A stretch of DNA of 64,000 nt from Nostoc calcicola FACHB-3891 (GCF_014697355.1 NZ_JACJRQ010000004.1:248001-312000); one strand, 5' to 3'. Numbered from the stretch's first letter, positions 44,301 to 54,786 are shown. A program made the numbers and translations. Notes: generated by a model from the sequence alone, not told the origin.

Positions 44301-45956
44301 TCAACAATTTAATATCTCCAAATCCAAAGCAATTTGAATTTGGTCATTTAAAACCGCATCAATATCATCTTTAGTCGTCAACGGATTAGCAATTACGGCA
44401 CGCAACGCAGTTACAGAAATGTCTTTTTCTAAATAACTAATTCTCTTTATTGTCCGTGAAATAAAAGTACGACCAGCTTGACGCTGACTTTTTTGCAAAC
44501 GTTCATTAAATATATTAATTTCTTGATTCTCACTATCTGTTAATTGTTTTTGAACTGCAACTTCTCTTAAAGACTGTGGAATATAACGATAAAGAAGTAG
44601 ATTGATATCCGGTTCCGATAGTAACTCAAATTCTGGCATAGCATTAATACAATCGGCCATATATTGTGTCTTCTCGATACCTGCATCAATCAAAAATTCA
44701 TAACCTTTCAAACCTATCAGATGTAGCCCAGCATGTAAAAATAACGCCATTCCCGGACGAGAACCTTCTAAAGCGCGTTTTCCTAAATCAAACGAACCCT
44801 TACGCATGGTATAGCTAGCATTTTTTTCAATGGATGCAGCTAGGTGTGGTTCACGCATAAACACCATGCCAATACCCATAGGTAAATACAGCTGTTTATG
44901 CCCATCAATTGTGACGGAATCAGCGCGTTCGATACCAGCAAGTTTTTGTCGATGTTGTTCGGAAAATATTAGGGGCCCGCCCCAAGCTGCATCTACATGA
45001 AAATGAACATTTGCAGCTTGAGCTATATCTGCAATATCTGAAAGTGAGTCTATATTACCAGAATCCGTAGTACCGGCAACACCAGCGATCGCAATAATAT
45101 GCAAATTTTTGGACTGACAGTCTGCAACAGCCTGACGTAAAGCTACTAAGTCCACTTGATTGTTTTTATTAGTAGGAATTTTAATCAAACTATGCGTGCC
45201 TATACCTAATAAATCTGCTGCCTTTTCAAAAGAAAAATGCATCAATTCAGAACCAATTATTACTGCTCCTTGATAACCGTAGTAATCTAAAGCTGCTGGT
45301 AAACCTACCTTTTCTACACCTGGAAAACTATTTTTCGCACCCAAAGATTTATTACGAGCGCACCATAATGCAATAATGTTTGCTGCGGTACCTCCAGAAA
45401 CTAATATGCCTAAAGTGCTTTGGCTATTTTGGACATGCTCGCTATAAAATTCGTCAGAAAAGTTATAAATTAACCTATGAATCATTGCCAAAGCCTGACG
45501 CTCATAAGGACTAAAAGCTTTGGCTGTTTCTATTTTGACAACATTCTGATTCATTGCTGTCATTAGTTTTGCCAAAGGTCGTACAAAACAAGGCAGCGCA
45601 GAGGTCATGTGACCTATAAATCGGGGTGAAGATGTATGTATTGAATGATTAATAACATTACTTGCTAAATACTCCAGGTAGCTATCAAAATCAGCAGGAT
45701 TGTTGGGGACTTGGCTATCAGCAAAGGCTTCTATTAATGAATTAAATTTAATATCTGAATTAGTGTTAACAGCATTTAAAAAATTATCAATCAACACATC
45801 AGTTTCAATAGCCATCGTAGCTTCTTTAGAGACTAAGCTATTAGATGGTGCAAATAATTGGATCACTTCATTGGCAACTGCGTACTGTGGCGTTAGCTCA
45901 TTCTGTAAAAATAAATTTTGCTGAGTTTTTTCTTGTCTTTGCTGACTTAATGCCAT
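44301..45956 (-). CDS. panP: PLP-dependent aspartate 1-decarboxylase, PanP-like
   Basis: A 551-residue group II PLP decarboxylase. HVDAAWGG and SVTIDGHKQLYLPMG place the PLP Lys near residue 352. The sequence after the Lys (MGIGMVFMREPHLAASIEKNASYTMRKGS) resembles the alternative aspartate decarboxylase PanP, which makes beta-alanine. Related glutamate and Dab decarboxylases share the fold. Its place between two PKS genes, and the beta-alanine-like pocket of the terminal NRPS, support beta-alanine supply. ATG at 45956 (MALSQQRQ) is chosen over a GTG four codons earlier. Confidence 0.8.
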   Translation of the reverse strand: MALSQQRQEKTQQNLFLQNELTPQYAVANEVIQLFAPSNSLVSKEATMAIETDVLIDNFLNAVNTNSDIKFNSLIEAFADSQVPNNPADFDSYLEYLASNVINHSIHTSSPRFIGHMTSALPCFVRPLAKLMTAMNQNVVKIETAKAFSPYERQALAMIHRLIYNFSDEFYSEHVQNSQSTLGILVSGGTAANIIALWCARNKSLGAKNSFPGVEKVGLPAALDYYGYQGAVIIGSELMHFSFEKAADLLGIGTHSLIKIPTNKNNQVDLVALRQAVADCQSKNLHIIAIAGVAGTTDSGNIDSLSDIADIAQAANVHFHVDAAWGGPLIFSEQHRQKLAGIERADSVTIDGHKQLYLPMGIGMVFMREPHLAASIEKNASYTMRKGSFDLGKRALEGSRPGMALFLHAGLHLIGLKGYEFLIDAGIEKTQYMADCINAMPEFELLSEPDINLLLYRYIPQSLREVAVQKQLTDSENQEINIFNERLQKSQRQAGRTFISRTIKRISYLEKDISVTALRAVIANPLTTKDDIDAVLNDQIQIALDLEILNC

Positions 45957-45991
45957 TTTATACCCCACAAAAGATTTATGCTTTTAACTGT

Positions 45992-48900
45992 TTACTTTTG
46001 ACTAGCTCGGCGATGATTTTGTCTGGCTTCTTTGCGACGCTTCATCGAAGCAGACCTTACTTGAGGACGGTAAGAATCTTTTTGCGAAACAGCTTCTTCA
46101 TCGCTAGTTAAAAACTCGGCAAGCGAACTGATAGTTGGCCTTTCATAAATGCTGATGATTGGAATATGGGTATTTAATTCTTTTTGTAACTGGGATATAA
46201 CCTCAACACCAATTAAAGAATTGCCTCCCAAATCAAAGAAGTTATCATAAATACCAATCTTTTCAATTCCTAAAACTTTCTGCCAAGCTTTCGCAACTAT
46301 TTGCTCTACCCTATTACTAGCTGGAACATACTGGTTTTGTAAGTTTCTTCTAGAATGGAGCGATAAAGTATCTGCATTATTTTGTAAAAATTGCCGTTTT
46401 ATCCATTGCTCAATTCTGGGTTGCAACTCTCCCGCAGAAACAACTATTTGAGGAGTTCTATTTAAACATAATACACGGCTAAAGACATCTATACCTTCCT
46501 TCCATGTCATGCGTAATTTTTCTAAAGCTACTCCTACAGTTAGGTCTTCGATATCACCTTCTTGAGATTGCCAAGTATCCCAGTTTACGCTAATACAAGG
46601 AAACAAATTTGTTTGATTTTGCTTATGAGCATAAGCATCCATAAAAATATTAGCAGCAGAATAGGAAGTTAACCCTAAACCTCCTAAAACAGATGATGAG
46701 GAAGATGTGAATAAACAAAAATCTAGCTTTTGACCTTGCAAAACTTTTTCTAAAACAAATAGTCCATATACTTTAGGGCTAAATTGTGCTTGACTTTGAG
46801 CTTTAGAACTTTCTTCAATAGTGTAATATGCATCGTCATTAATTCCGGCGGTGTGGATGACACCATGAATTTTACCAAACCGTTGTTTAGCTAATTCTAT
46901 AGCTTTTTGCATTTGTTGTTCGTTAGCTACATCAGCACTAATCGCTTCAACCTCAGCGCCTAATTCCTCAAGCATCATTACTCTTTTCAGCTTTTGGCTA
47001 ACTTCATCAGATTCATCATGAGTTAGTAGCCATTCAGACCATTGATGTTTTTCTGGTAAGCTTTTTCTAGCAATTAGAATTAACTTAGCCTGGACCGTTT
47101 TTGCTAAGTATTCTGACATTGCTAAACCAATGCGACCTAGACCGCCAGTGATGAGGTAGACACCGCCTTTTCTTAACTTGGTTTTGCTGGTAATACTCTC
47201 ATCTAAACGTACAGATTCATAAGTTTTAATCCAGCGATGATTGCCACGATAAGCAATTAAGTTATCAGTTATTGGTGTTGTAAATTCCGTCAGCAGCGAG
47301 TCTATTAGTGCTAGTGATGGCTTAGTTTTAGAGTCTGCAAGTACAATATCAAAGCAACAACAAGTTATATTGAGATATTCTTGTGGGATTACATTACATG
47401 GTCCTAATATAGTTGCTTTTTCAGGACATAAATTCTCGCTACCAGTGACATCATGTAGATTACTAGTGACAACCATCAACTTTATTGGGTCAATGATATT
47501 CTGTTTTGCCAAGGCTTGTGCTATAAACAGCAGGCTATCAAAACCGAGATTTTGACAATCTTCAAAAAACTGATATTGTCTTTGTGGGTCTAGCTCATAA
47601 CTGGGTAAAATATCATTAGGAGTTACGCTCCAGAAATGTGCGATCGCTTGGCTAATCCAATTCTGTTCTTGCAGTGCTTTAAATAAACTATCATAGTCAT
47701 CTCTTCGTTGGGGATTGATTGTATAACTAGAGTCATCCAGTTTAGCAAATTTATCTCCAATCCTCACAAAAATCACATCTTGACTCTGTTGTTTGAGTTG
47801 TTCGGCAATTTCGGCTCCCACTCCATAACTATCAACAAAAATTAACCAACTTAACTTTTTTTCTAGCAGTCTTTCGTGTTGAAATACCTCAATTGATGTA
47901 AACTCTTTCCAGCGAGGAACATAAAACCAGTCAGCAATATTTGGCTTTTTATCTGAAGTTTTGGGCGACATCATTGCCAAGGTGGCATTTCGATTTACTT
48001 CAATCCAATAACGCTGACGCTCAAAGGGATAAGTAGGTAAAGGTAGGCGATGACGCTTTTCATGTGCATAAAAACCAGACCAATCAATTTGAATTCCAAC
48101 TAACCAAAGCCTACCCAAGGTATTAACTAAAAAACCTACATCTGATTGTTTATCTTGAGGATGTCGTATAGAGGTTAGTGTTATTACATCTGTTTGATTT
48201 TGTTTAGCCAAACTACTTAAAGCTCGTCCCGGTCCGACTTCCAATAATACTTGCTCTGGCTGTTTCAATAACTCAGAAATTCCTAAGCTAAAGCGTACTG
48301 GTTGCCTTAAATGTTTTGCCCAATATTTAGGATCTGTTGCTTGAGTAGCAGTAATCCAAGTTCCACTAACATTAGAAATAAAAGGAATTTTCGGAGGATT
48401 AAGTTTTACTTTTTCTAATGACTGAATGAAAGTCTCAATGATGGGTGACATCATTTCGGAATGAAAAGCGTGAGATGTATTTAAACGCCTACAATTTACG
48501 CCTATTTGTTGCAGCTTCTCTTGCAATTTATCTATTGCTGCATATGAACCAGACACTACGTAAGAAGTAGATGCATTAATCGCAGCTAAAGAAACTCCTT
48601 TTTCTAGAAATTGTTGTATTTTTTCTTCTGGAAGCTGAACCGAAAGCATAGCACCGCTGGGTAAATCTTGCATGAGTTTTCCTCGCGTTGCTACTATCGC
48701 TAAGGCATCTTCTAAAGTGAAAACTCCGGCTATAGTTGCAGCTACATACTCTCCAATACTATGACCAATCATCGCCTCAGGACGCACGCCCCAAGACATC
48801 CACAACTTGGTCATGGCATATTCAATTACAAACAATGCTGGTTGAGTAATTGCTGTTTGTTGTAATTTTTCTGTTGCTTCTGGAATTTTTTCTTCGCTGG

Positions 48901-50653
48901 GATAAAGAAGTGTACGTAAGTCTATTTCCAAGTGAGGTTTTAGTAGTTCGCAGGAGTAATCAACTTGTTCTCTAAATAAGCTTTCATTTTCATATAATTC
49001 TCGACCCATATTTACATATTGCGAACCTTGGCCGGAAAACATAAACACAACCGAGCGATTACAAGGTTCTTGATAATAAGTAAAAGTTCTTTGCGGGTCT
49101 TGCAATGCGCTAATAGCATCTTCTTGGTTTTGACAAACTACCATACGGCGATGGTTGAAAGCCCAACGCCCTACTTGCAAAGTATGAGCAACGTCAGCCA
49201 GATTTAAATCTCGATGTTTTTGTAGATGATTAACCAGATTTTGTGTAGCAGTTTCTAGTGCTGTATTCGTCTTAGCTGAAAGTAGCAGCAATTGATATTT
49301 TTTCCCCTGCTCCCCTGCTCCTCTGCTCCCCCGCTGGATTGGAGCTTCTTCCAAAATTACATGGGCATTTGTTCCACCAAAACCAAAGGAACTAACACCC
49401 GCACGGCGAGGAATACCGTTTGTTTTCCACTCTGATAATTGATTATTTACATAAAAGGGACTGTTCGCAAAATCAATTTGAGGTGATGGTTTTTCAAAGT
49501 TCAAACTTGGGGGAATTTGTTTATGTTTTAGAGCTAAAACAGTTTTAATTAAACCTGCTACACCGGCAGTTGAATCTAAATGTCCGATATTGGTTTTTAC
49601 AGAACCAATGGCACAAAATCCTTTTTTCTGAGTTTTAGTACGAAAAGCTTGCGTTAATGCAGCGATTTCAACGGGGTCGCCTAAAGAAGTTCCGGTTCCA
49701 TGTGCTTCAATATAGCTAATAGTATCGGGTTCGACTTCAGCCATTACTTGGGCTGCTCGAATTACTTTTGCTTGACCATTGACGCTGGGTGCAGTGTAGC
49801 TAACTTTATCGGAGCCATCATTATTAATAGCAGAGCCTTTGATAATAGCATGGATGCAATCTCCATCTGCGATCGCTTCTTCTAATCGTTTTAAAACTAC
49901 AAGACCTAAACCTCTTCCTTTTACGGTTCCCGCAGCCTTAGCATCAAAAGCACGGCAATGTCCGTCAGGAGATTCAATTCCTCCTTCTTGATATAAATAA
50001 CCGTCTGCTGTGGAGATTGAAACTCCTCCTGCTAAAGCAATATCGCACTCACCACTAAGCAAACTTTGACAAGCTAAATGTACGGCAACTAACGAACTCG
50101 AACAAGTAGTTTGAACAGCATAACTTGGCCCTTGCAAATTTAATTTATAAGAAACAAGTGTAGTAACGTAATCTGGAGAAGTTGCTTTTTCTATTTGCTT
50201 ATCGCCCACAGAAGCTATCAAATCGTAATTAGAATAAATATTCAGTAAATAGCTGCCAAAACTCGTACCAGCATAAACTCCAATAGGTTTTTTATATATC
50301 TGCGAACTATAACCAGCATCCTCTAGTGCTTTCCATGAATACTCTAAGAAAAAGCGCAGTGAAGGCTCCATAACTTCAGCTTCTCTAGGGCTAAAGTCGA
50401 AGAATGAAGCATCAAACAAATCTATACCTTCGACTCGACCTTCTGCTTTCACATAATTCGGGTCATTTAGTAAGGCTGCATCTACACCTAAGTCTTTTAA
50501 TTCTTGGTCGTTAAACCTATGAATTGACTCCACTCCGTCTCGGAGATTTTGCCAAAATTGCTCGATATTTGGAGCTTCTGGAAAACAGCCACTCATGCCA
50601 ATAATCGCTATTTCCAAACCAGTTTTATGATTGAAATATCCTGAATCTTCCAT
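45992..50653 (-). CDS. PKS module KS-AT-KR-ACP
   Basis: A 1,553-residue type I PKS. The KS Cys is near 183 (TTCSSSL). The AT has GHSIGEY near 629 and HAFHS near 729, predicting malonyl-CoA. The KR has GGLGRIG near 1169 and SYSAAN Tyr near 1331, so it should be active. The ACP reads GGNSL near 1477, with Asn in place of the usual Asp/His. No DH, ER or MT domain is present, so a beta-hydroxy unit is expected. The KS-AT linker carries an in-frame octamer repeat (RGSRGAGEQG). The C-terminal tail is Arg/Lys-rich (SMKRRKEARQNHRR). It follows the half-C NRPS by 21 bp. Confidence 0.94.
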   Translation of the reverse strand: MEDSGYFNHKTGLEIAIIGMSGCFPEAPNIEQFWQNLRDGVESIHRFNDQELKDLGVDAALLNDPNYVKAEGRVEGIDLFDASFFDFSPREAEVMEPSLRFFLEYSWKALEDAGYSSQIYKKPIGVYAGTSFGSYLLNIYSNYDLIASVGDKQIEKATSPDYVTTLVSYKLNLQGPSYAVQTTCSSSLVAVHLACQSLLSGECDIALAGGVSISTADGYLYQEGGIESPDGHCRAFDAKAAGTVKGRGLGLVVLKRLEEAIADGDCIHAIIKGSAINNDGSDKVSYTAPSVNGQAKVIRAAQVMAEVEPDTISYIEAHGTGTSLGDPVEIAALTQAFRTKTQKKGFCAIGSVKTNIGHLDSTAGVAGLIKTVLALKHKQIPPSLNFEKPSPQIDFANSPFYVNNQLSEWKTNGIPRRAGVSSFGFGGTNAHVILEEAPIQRGSRGAGEQGKKYQLLLLSAKTNTALETATQNLVNHLQKHRDLNLADVAHTLQVGRWAFNHRRMVVCQNQEDAISALQDPQRTFTYYQEPCNRSVVFMFSGQGSQYVNMGRELYENESLFREQVDYSCELLKPHLEIDLRTLLYPSEEKIPEATEKLQQTAITQPALFVIEYAMTKLWMSWGVRPEAMIGHSIGEYVAATIAGVFTLEDALAIVATRGKLMQDLPSGAMLSVQLPEEKIQQFLEKGVSLAAINASTSYVVSGSYAAIDKLQEKLQQIGVNCRRLNTSHAFHSEMMSPIIETFIQSLEKVKLNPPKIPFISNVSGTWITATQATDPKYWAKHLRQPVRFSLGISELLKQPEQVLLEVGPGRALSSLAKQNQTDVITLTSIRHPQDKQSDVGFLVNTLGRLWLVGIQIDWSGFYAHEKRHRLPLPTYPFERQRYWIEVNRNATLAMMSPKTSDKKPNIADWFYVPRWKEFTSIEVFQHERLLEKKLSWLIFVDSYGVGAEIAEQLKQQSQDVIFVRIGDKFAKLDDSSYTINPQRRDDYDSLFKALQEQNWISQAIAHFWSVTPNDILPSYELDPQRQYQFFEDCQNLGFDSLLFIAQALAKQNIIDPIKLMVVTSNLHDVTGSENLCPEKATILGPCNVIPQEYLNITCCCFDIVLADSKTKPSLALIDSLLTEFTTPITDNLIAYRGNHRWIKTYESVRLDESITSKTKLRKGGVYLITGGLGRIGLAMSEYLAKTVQAKLILIARKSLPEKHQWSEWLLTHDESDEVSQKLKRVMMLEELGAEVEAISADVANEQQMQKAIELAKQRFGKIHGVIHTAGINDDAYYTIEESSKAQSQAQFSPKVYGLFVLEKVLQGQKLDFCLFTSSSSSVLGGLGLTSYSAANIFMDAYAHKQNQTNLFPCISVNWDTWQSQEGDIEDLTVGVALEKLRMTWKEGIDVFSRVLCLNRTPQIVVSAGELQPRIEQWIKRQFLQNNADTLSLHSRRNLQNQYVPASNRVEQIVAKAWQKVLGIEKIGIYDNFFDLGGNSLIGVEVISQLQKELNTHIPIISIYERPTISSLAEFLTSDEEAVSQKDSYRPQVRSASMKRRKEARQNHRRASQK

Positions 50654-50674
50654 AATTAATTGGGCGGTTAGCCG

Positions 50675-53440
50675 TTACACTTTCTGTTGTCTTTTTTGTA
50701 AAAAGCGTTGCCTTAATCTGGCTTTTCCAGCTTCTAGCTGTTCGTTTAATTCATTGCTTTGATTTTCAAAGCTATCATCTTCTTCTTGACTTAAATATCT
50801 AGATATGGAACTGATTGTTGGATATTTAAACAAGTCAGTTATTGCTAAATCTGGTTTAAAAATCTCTCGTAGTTTGCTGTAAACTTGAAGTACATTTAGT
50901 GAATGTCCGCCAAGGTCAAAAAAGTTATCTTGAATGCCAACTTTCTCCACCTTGAGAATTTTTTGCCAAATATCGGCAATTGTACGTTCCATCTCATTTC
51001 GCGGCAATACGTAAGCTGTTTCTAGTACTGGGCGAAGATTATCTGGTTTTGGTAAAGCTTTCCGGTCTACCTTACCGCTAGGCGCTAGAGGCAGATTTTC
51101 TAGCATCACAAAGGCAGAAGGTAACATATAATCAGGTAACTTTTCTTTTAAGAAACTACGCAATTCACTAATACTAGGAACTGGTTCTATCTTATGAACT
51201 ACATAGGCAACAATTAATAAGTTACCTGGTTGGTCTTCTTGAACTATGACGACATTTTCACGTACATTCGGGTGCTGATTTAGAAATGTTTCAATTTCCC
51301 CAAGTTCAACTCTAAAACCACGAATTTTTACTTGATGGTCAATGCGTCCAAGAAATTCAAGATTTCCATCAGCTAGCCACCTGCCTAAATCTCCAGTTTT
51401 ATAGATTAAATCCTGACGATTTTGTGGTAACTTCTTCCTATTATCTGGAAATGGATTAGGAACAAAACTTAAATTAGTTTTTTCTTCATTTTTCCAATAC
51501 CCCGCACCGACACCAATTCCCGATACACAAATTTCTCCCGGAGCGCCAATAGGTAATAGTTGCATTTGCTCATCTAGAACGTAGATATTCAAGTTGGCTA
51601 ATGGTTTACCAATTGGTACTGTACGCTGATTTTCACCAAAAGGCTGATTAACAATAAATTGAGTAATATCGTCAGCAGCTTCGGTGGGGCCGTAAGCGTT
51701 AACAATTTTGATTTTAGGATATATCTGAAGCCACTTATTTACCCAACTCACCGTTACTGGTTCTCCCACAACCATCATCCATTTTAAATCGGGTAGTTCT
51801 CTTTCATGAGTTTCTAGCTGGGAGGTATATTCAAGTAAGCCGCCAAATAATGCAGGTACTAATTCAACAACTGTAATGTTTTGTGATTTGAGTGCCTTAA
51901 ACAGTTTATCAGGAATTCCAACAGTTTCTACATCTACTATTACTGTTTTTCCACCAATTAAAAGCGGTGCTAAAAATTGCCAAACGGAAATATCTGTCGA
52001 TGAAGGTGCGCTTTGGAGAAAAGCAAATTCTTCTGTTAACTGCAATTCATCGAATTGGGCATAAATATGATTAATTGCCCCATCATGTCTGACAATTGCC
52101 CCTTTTGGTAATCCTGTAGACCCAGAGGTATAGAGCATATAAGCTGGGTCGGCAGCATTATTAATAGGTTCTATATTATCATTAGGCAGATGTTGAAAAT
52201 CTAACTTATTATATATTTTTAATTTGGAGCGATCGCCAATTAATGTCTGACCATTAATCAAGCTATCTAAACAAATAATAGATGATAGCTGCGGACAATC
52301 TTCTGCTAAGTCTGATAAAGCATTTAATAACGAAGTATCTGTAAATAAAAATCTTACTTCGCTATTAGCTAGCATATATTTAATTCGATTCTGTGGATAA
52401 GTACTATCAATGGGTACGTAAGCTCCACCTGCCTTGTAGATAGCAAGGATAGCAATGAGGAAATTAATATCGCGGTCTTTGAAAATCCCTATAAACTCTC
52501 CTTGATTAAGTCCTAGTTTCCGCAAAAATTCAGCTATCTGATTAGCTTTATGATTTAGCTCTTGATAAGTTAATTGAGTTTGTTCGTGAACTACAGCTAT
52601 GTTGTTTGGAGTCTGAGATACTTGCTTTTCAAATAATTGGTTTATTGTCTGTTCGATTGGGTACTCTTTGGTATTGTTGTTATATTCCTGTAACAATTTG
52701 TATATATCAGAGTCTTTTAATAAAACAACATCAGAAATTTTAATATCAACTTTATTCAGGCAACTTTCTAGAACATTGACATAACATCTGCTCATAAATT
52801 TAATATTTTCATATTCAAACAGATTTTCGCTATATTCTATATCAACACTAATACTTTCGCCATTAACCGTAAAAGAAATTGTGATGTCATTATTGAGTTG
52901 GTCTAGCTGGCTTTTCTGATGGATATTTTCTAGTAAAACTACTATATCAAAAATTGGAGATCGATTATTAATCGTCGGTATTTCTAATAATTTAATTAAT
53001 TCATTAAAATCATAGTTTTGATGACTATAAGCACCTATGGTAGCATCTTTGACTTGCAAAACAAAATCTTGGAATAAAAGCTGAGGTGTAACTTGGGTAC
53101 GCAAAGGAATCACTTTGCTATTTACGTCATCTGTTACAATTTTTCCATATACTGGTATGCCTACTATAACGTCATTATTTCGCGTATATTTTGGCAGCAA
53201 TATTTTCAGCGCAGATACAAGTATTAAATAAATTGAAAAATAAGAACTTTTCCCAAGTTTAACGACCGCTTGAGATAAATCATTTGATAAATCAAAGCTT
53301 AGAGATTTTTTGCTACCACTAGGGAATAAAGGTCTTACATAGTCCAGCATTAAATTTGTTTCTGGCAATTCTCCTGAGAGTTTATTTATCCAATAAATTT
53401 TTTTAGAGAAGGTGTCATGCGAGTGTAGATGTAAACCCAT
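50675..53440 (-). CDS. NRPS half-C-A-PCP (acidic pocket, possibly 2,4-diaminobutyrate)
   Basis: A 921-residue NRPS. Residues 1-230 are only the C-terminal lobe of a condensation domain: no HHxxxDG is present. The A domain (about 265-770) has TSGSTG near 438. The PCP has GGHSL near 845. By-eye alignment to GrsA gives pocket D-I-W-E-M-V-A-D-D-K. The Glu at position 278 and Asp at 331 also occur in known Dab codes (DVGEIS-ID), and acidic residues suit a basic side chain. The EctB-like gene just upstream strengthens that reading. The condensation function probably comes from the stand-alone C protein. The tail is basic (KARLRQRFLQKRQQKV). Confidence 0.88.
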   Translation of the reverse strand: MGLHLHSHDTFSKKIYWINKLSGELPETNLMLDYVRPLFPSGSKKSLSFDLSNDLSQAVVKLGKSSYFSIYLILVSALKILLPKYTRNNDVIVGIPVYGKIVTDDVNSKVIPLRTQVTPQLLFQDFVLQVKDATIGAYSHQNYDFNELIKLLEIPTINNRSPIFDIVVLLENIHQKSQLDQLNNDITISFTVNGESISVDIEYSENLFEYENIKFMSRCYVNVLESCLNKVDIKISDVVLLKDSDIYKLLQEYNNNTKEYPIEQTINQLFEKQVSQTPNNIAVVHEQTQLTYQELNHKANQIAEFLRKLGLNQGEFIGIFKDRDINFLIAILAIYKAGGAYVPIDSTYPQNRIKYMLANSEVRFLFTDTSLLNALSDLAEDCPQLSSIICLDSLINGQTLIGDRSKLKIYNKLDFQHLPNDNIEPINNAADPAYMLYTSGSTGLPKGAIVRHDGAINHIYAQFDELQLTEEFAFLQSAPSSTDISVWQFLAPLLIGGKTVIVDVETVGIPDKLFKALKSQNITVVELVPALFGGLLEYTSQLETHERELPDLKWMMVVGEPVTVSWVNKWLQIYPKIKIVNAYGPTEAADDITQFIVNQPFGENQRTVPIGKPLANLNIYVLDEQMQLLPIGAPGEICVSGIGVGAGYWKNEEKTNLSFVPNPFPDNRKKLPQNRQDLIYKTGDLGRWLADGNLEFLGRIDHQVKIRGFRVELGEIETFLNQHPNVRENVVIVQEDQPGNLLIVAYVVHKIEPVPSISELRSFLKEKLPDYMLPSAFVMLENLPLAPSGKVDRKALPKPDNLRPVLETAYVLPRNEMERTIADIWQKILKVEKVGIQDNFFDLGGHSLNVLQVYSKLREIFKPDLAITDLFKYPTISSISRYLSQEEDDSFENQSNELNEQLEAGKARLRQRFLQKRQQKV

Positions 53441-53489
53441 AATCTTTTCCTGATAATCAATTGCTTAACGAATTAACTACTACGTAAAT

Positions 53490-54746
53490 TTAATTAAATA
53501 TACAATCATTAAAGGCAGCTTTGATAATTGAACAACCCTTTTGCAAGCTAGATATGTCAATTATTAGAGGTGGCAAAATTTTAATGACGCTATCATTTCT
53601 GCCTGCTTTTTCAATGATTAATCCTAGTTCAAAACAACGCGATGCGATACGTTGAGATAAAGTGCGATCGCCAAAATTTTTTAAATCAATTCCCCAAATC
53701 ATTCCAATGCCGCGGATTTCAATTTTTTCGCTAATTGATGCTATTTCCTGACTAAGAAAATTTTTCAAAAAAAGCTCTTTGGCTTTCACATCTTGTTCAA
53801 AATCATAACTTTCTCGATACTCTAGAGCCGCTGTTGCTCCAATAAATGCTAATTGATTTCCTCTAAAAGTACCATTATGTTCGCCTGGTTCCCAGATATC
53901 CAACTCTGGCTTAATTAATAATAGCGACATGGGGAACCCATACCCGCTAATCGATTTCGAGAGTACTACCATATCGGGAACAATATCTGCTCTTTCAAAA
54001 GAAAAGAAAGACCCCGTTCTACCGCAGCCGACTTGAATATCATCGCAGATTAATAAAATATCATTCTCATTACACAACTTTCTTAATCTTTGCATCCAGT
54101 CAATGGGAGCTACAATAACTCCACCTTCGGCTTGCACTGTTTCAAAGATTATTGCTGCCGGTTTTTCAATTCCAGAATTAACGTCATTTAAAACCGATTG
54201 TATATATTCTATTGTGTCAAAACTCTCCATAAATCCATAAGGATAAGGCATAAATGTTACATTACTTGATGTACCAATTGTGCCTGCTCGAATTCCGACA
54301 TTACCACTAATTGCTAAACTACCTAAAGTCATTCCATGATAGCCTCCCATAAAGGAGAAAATACCAGGTCTTTTTTTAACTTTTCTGGCTAATTTTAAAG
54401 CAGCTTCTACTGCATTTGTTCCTGTTGGTCCGCAAAATTGAATGCGGTAATCTAGTTTTTTTGAACTGAGTACGACTTCATCAAACTTCGCTAAAAACTT
54501 TTCTTTAGCCGAAGTATACATATCTAGCCCGTGTGCAATACCATCAGCATCTAAATATGAAATAATCCTTTGTTTTATATAATCATGGTTATGTCCATAA
54601 TTTAAAGCCCCTGCTCCAGCGAAAAAATCAATATATTCTTTCCCTGATTCCGAATAAATTATAGAACCTTTAGCTCTATGAAAGATATCCGGGAAATTAT
54701 GGCAATAGCTTCTGACGTTAGATTCACGCTTTTCAAATATGTTCAT
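53490..54746 (-). CDS. ectB: EctB-like diaminobutyrate-2-oxoglutarate aminotransferase
   Basis: A 418-residue class III PLP aminotransferase that follows EctB closely: YIDFFAGAGALNYGHNH, GIAHGLDMYT, GPTGTNAVEAALKLAR, ICDDIQVGCGRTG, and SKSISGYGFP with the PLP Lys. EctB converts aspartate semialdehyde plus glutamate to L-2,4-diaminobutyrate, the first step of ectoine synthesis. No ectA or ectC is adjacent, so Dab here is probably a peptide precursor and not made for ectoine. It lies 49 bp upstream of the half-C-A-PCP gene. Confidence 0.9.
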   Translation of the reverse strand: MNIFEKRESNVRSYCHNFPDIFHRAKGSIIYSESGKEYIDFFAGAGALNYGHNHDYIKQRIISYLDADGIAHGLDMYTSAKEKFLAKFDEVVLSSKKLDYRIQFCGPTGTNAVEAALKLARKVKKRPGIFSFMGGYHGMTLGSLAISGNVGIRAGTIGTSSNVTFMPYPYGFMESFDTIEYIQSVLNDVNSGIEKPAAIIFETVQAEGGVIVAPIDWMQRLRKLCNENDILLICDDIQVGCGRTGSFFSFERADIVPDMVVLSKSISGYGFPMSLLLIKPELDIWEPGEHNGTFRGNQLAFIGATAALEYRESYDFEQDVKAKELFLKNFLSQEIASISEKIEIRGIGMIWGIDLKNFGDRTLSQRIASRCFELGLIIEKAGRNDSVIKILPPLIIDISSLQKGCSIIKAAFNDCIFN

Positions 54747-54786
54747 GATATTTTGGGATTTGAATTACAAACCGAACGTATACTTA

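Noticed and set aside
44301..45956. Glutamate or 2,4-diaminobutyrate decarboxylase instead of aspartate decarboxylase
   Set aside because: These share the fold, but the residues around the PLP Lys look more like PanP and the terminal A domain fits beta-alanine. Kept only as an alternative.
53490..54746. Part of an ectoine pathway
   Set aside because: No ectA or ectC lies nearby, and the gene is embedded in an NRPS/PKS operon.
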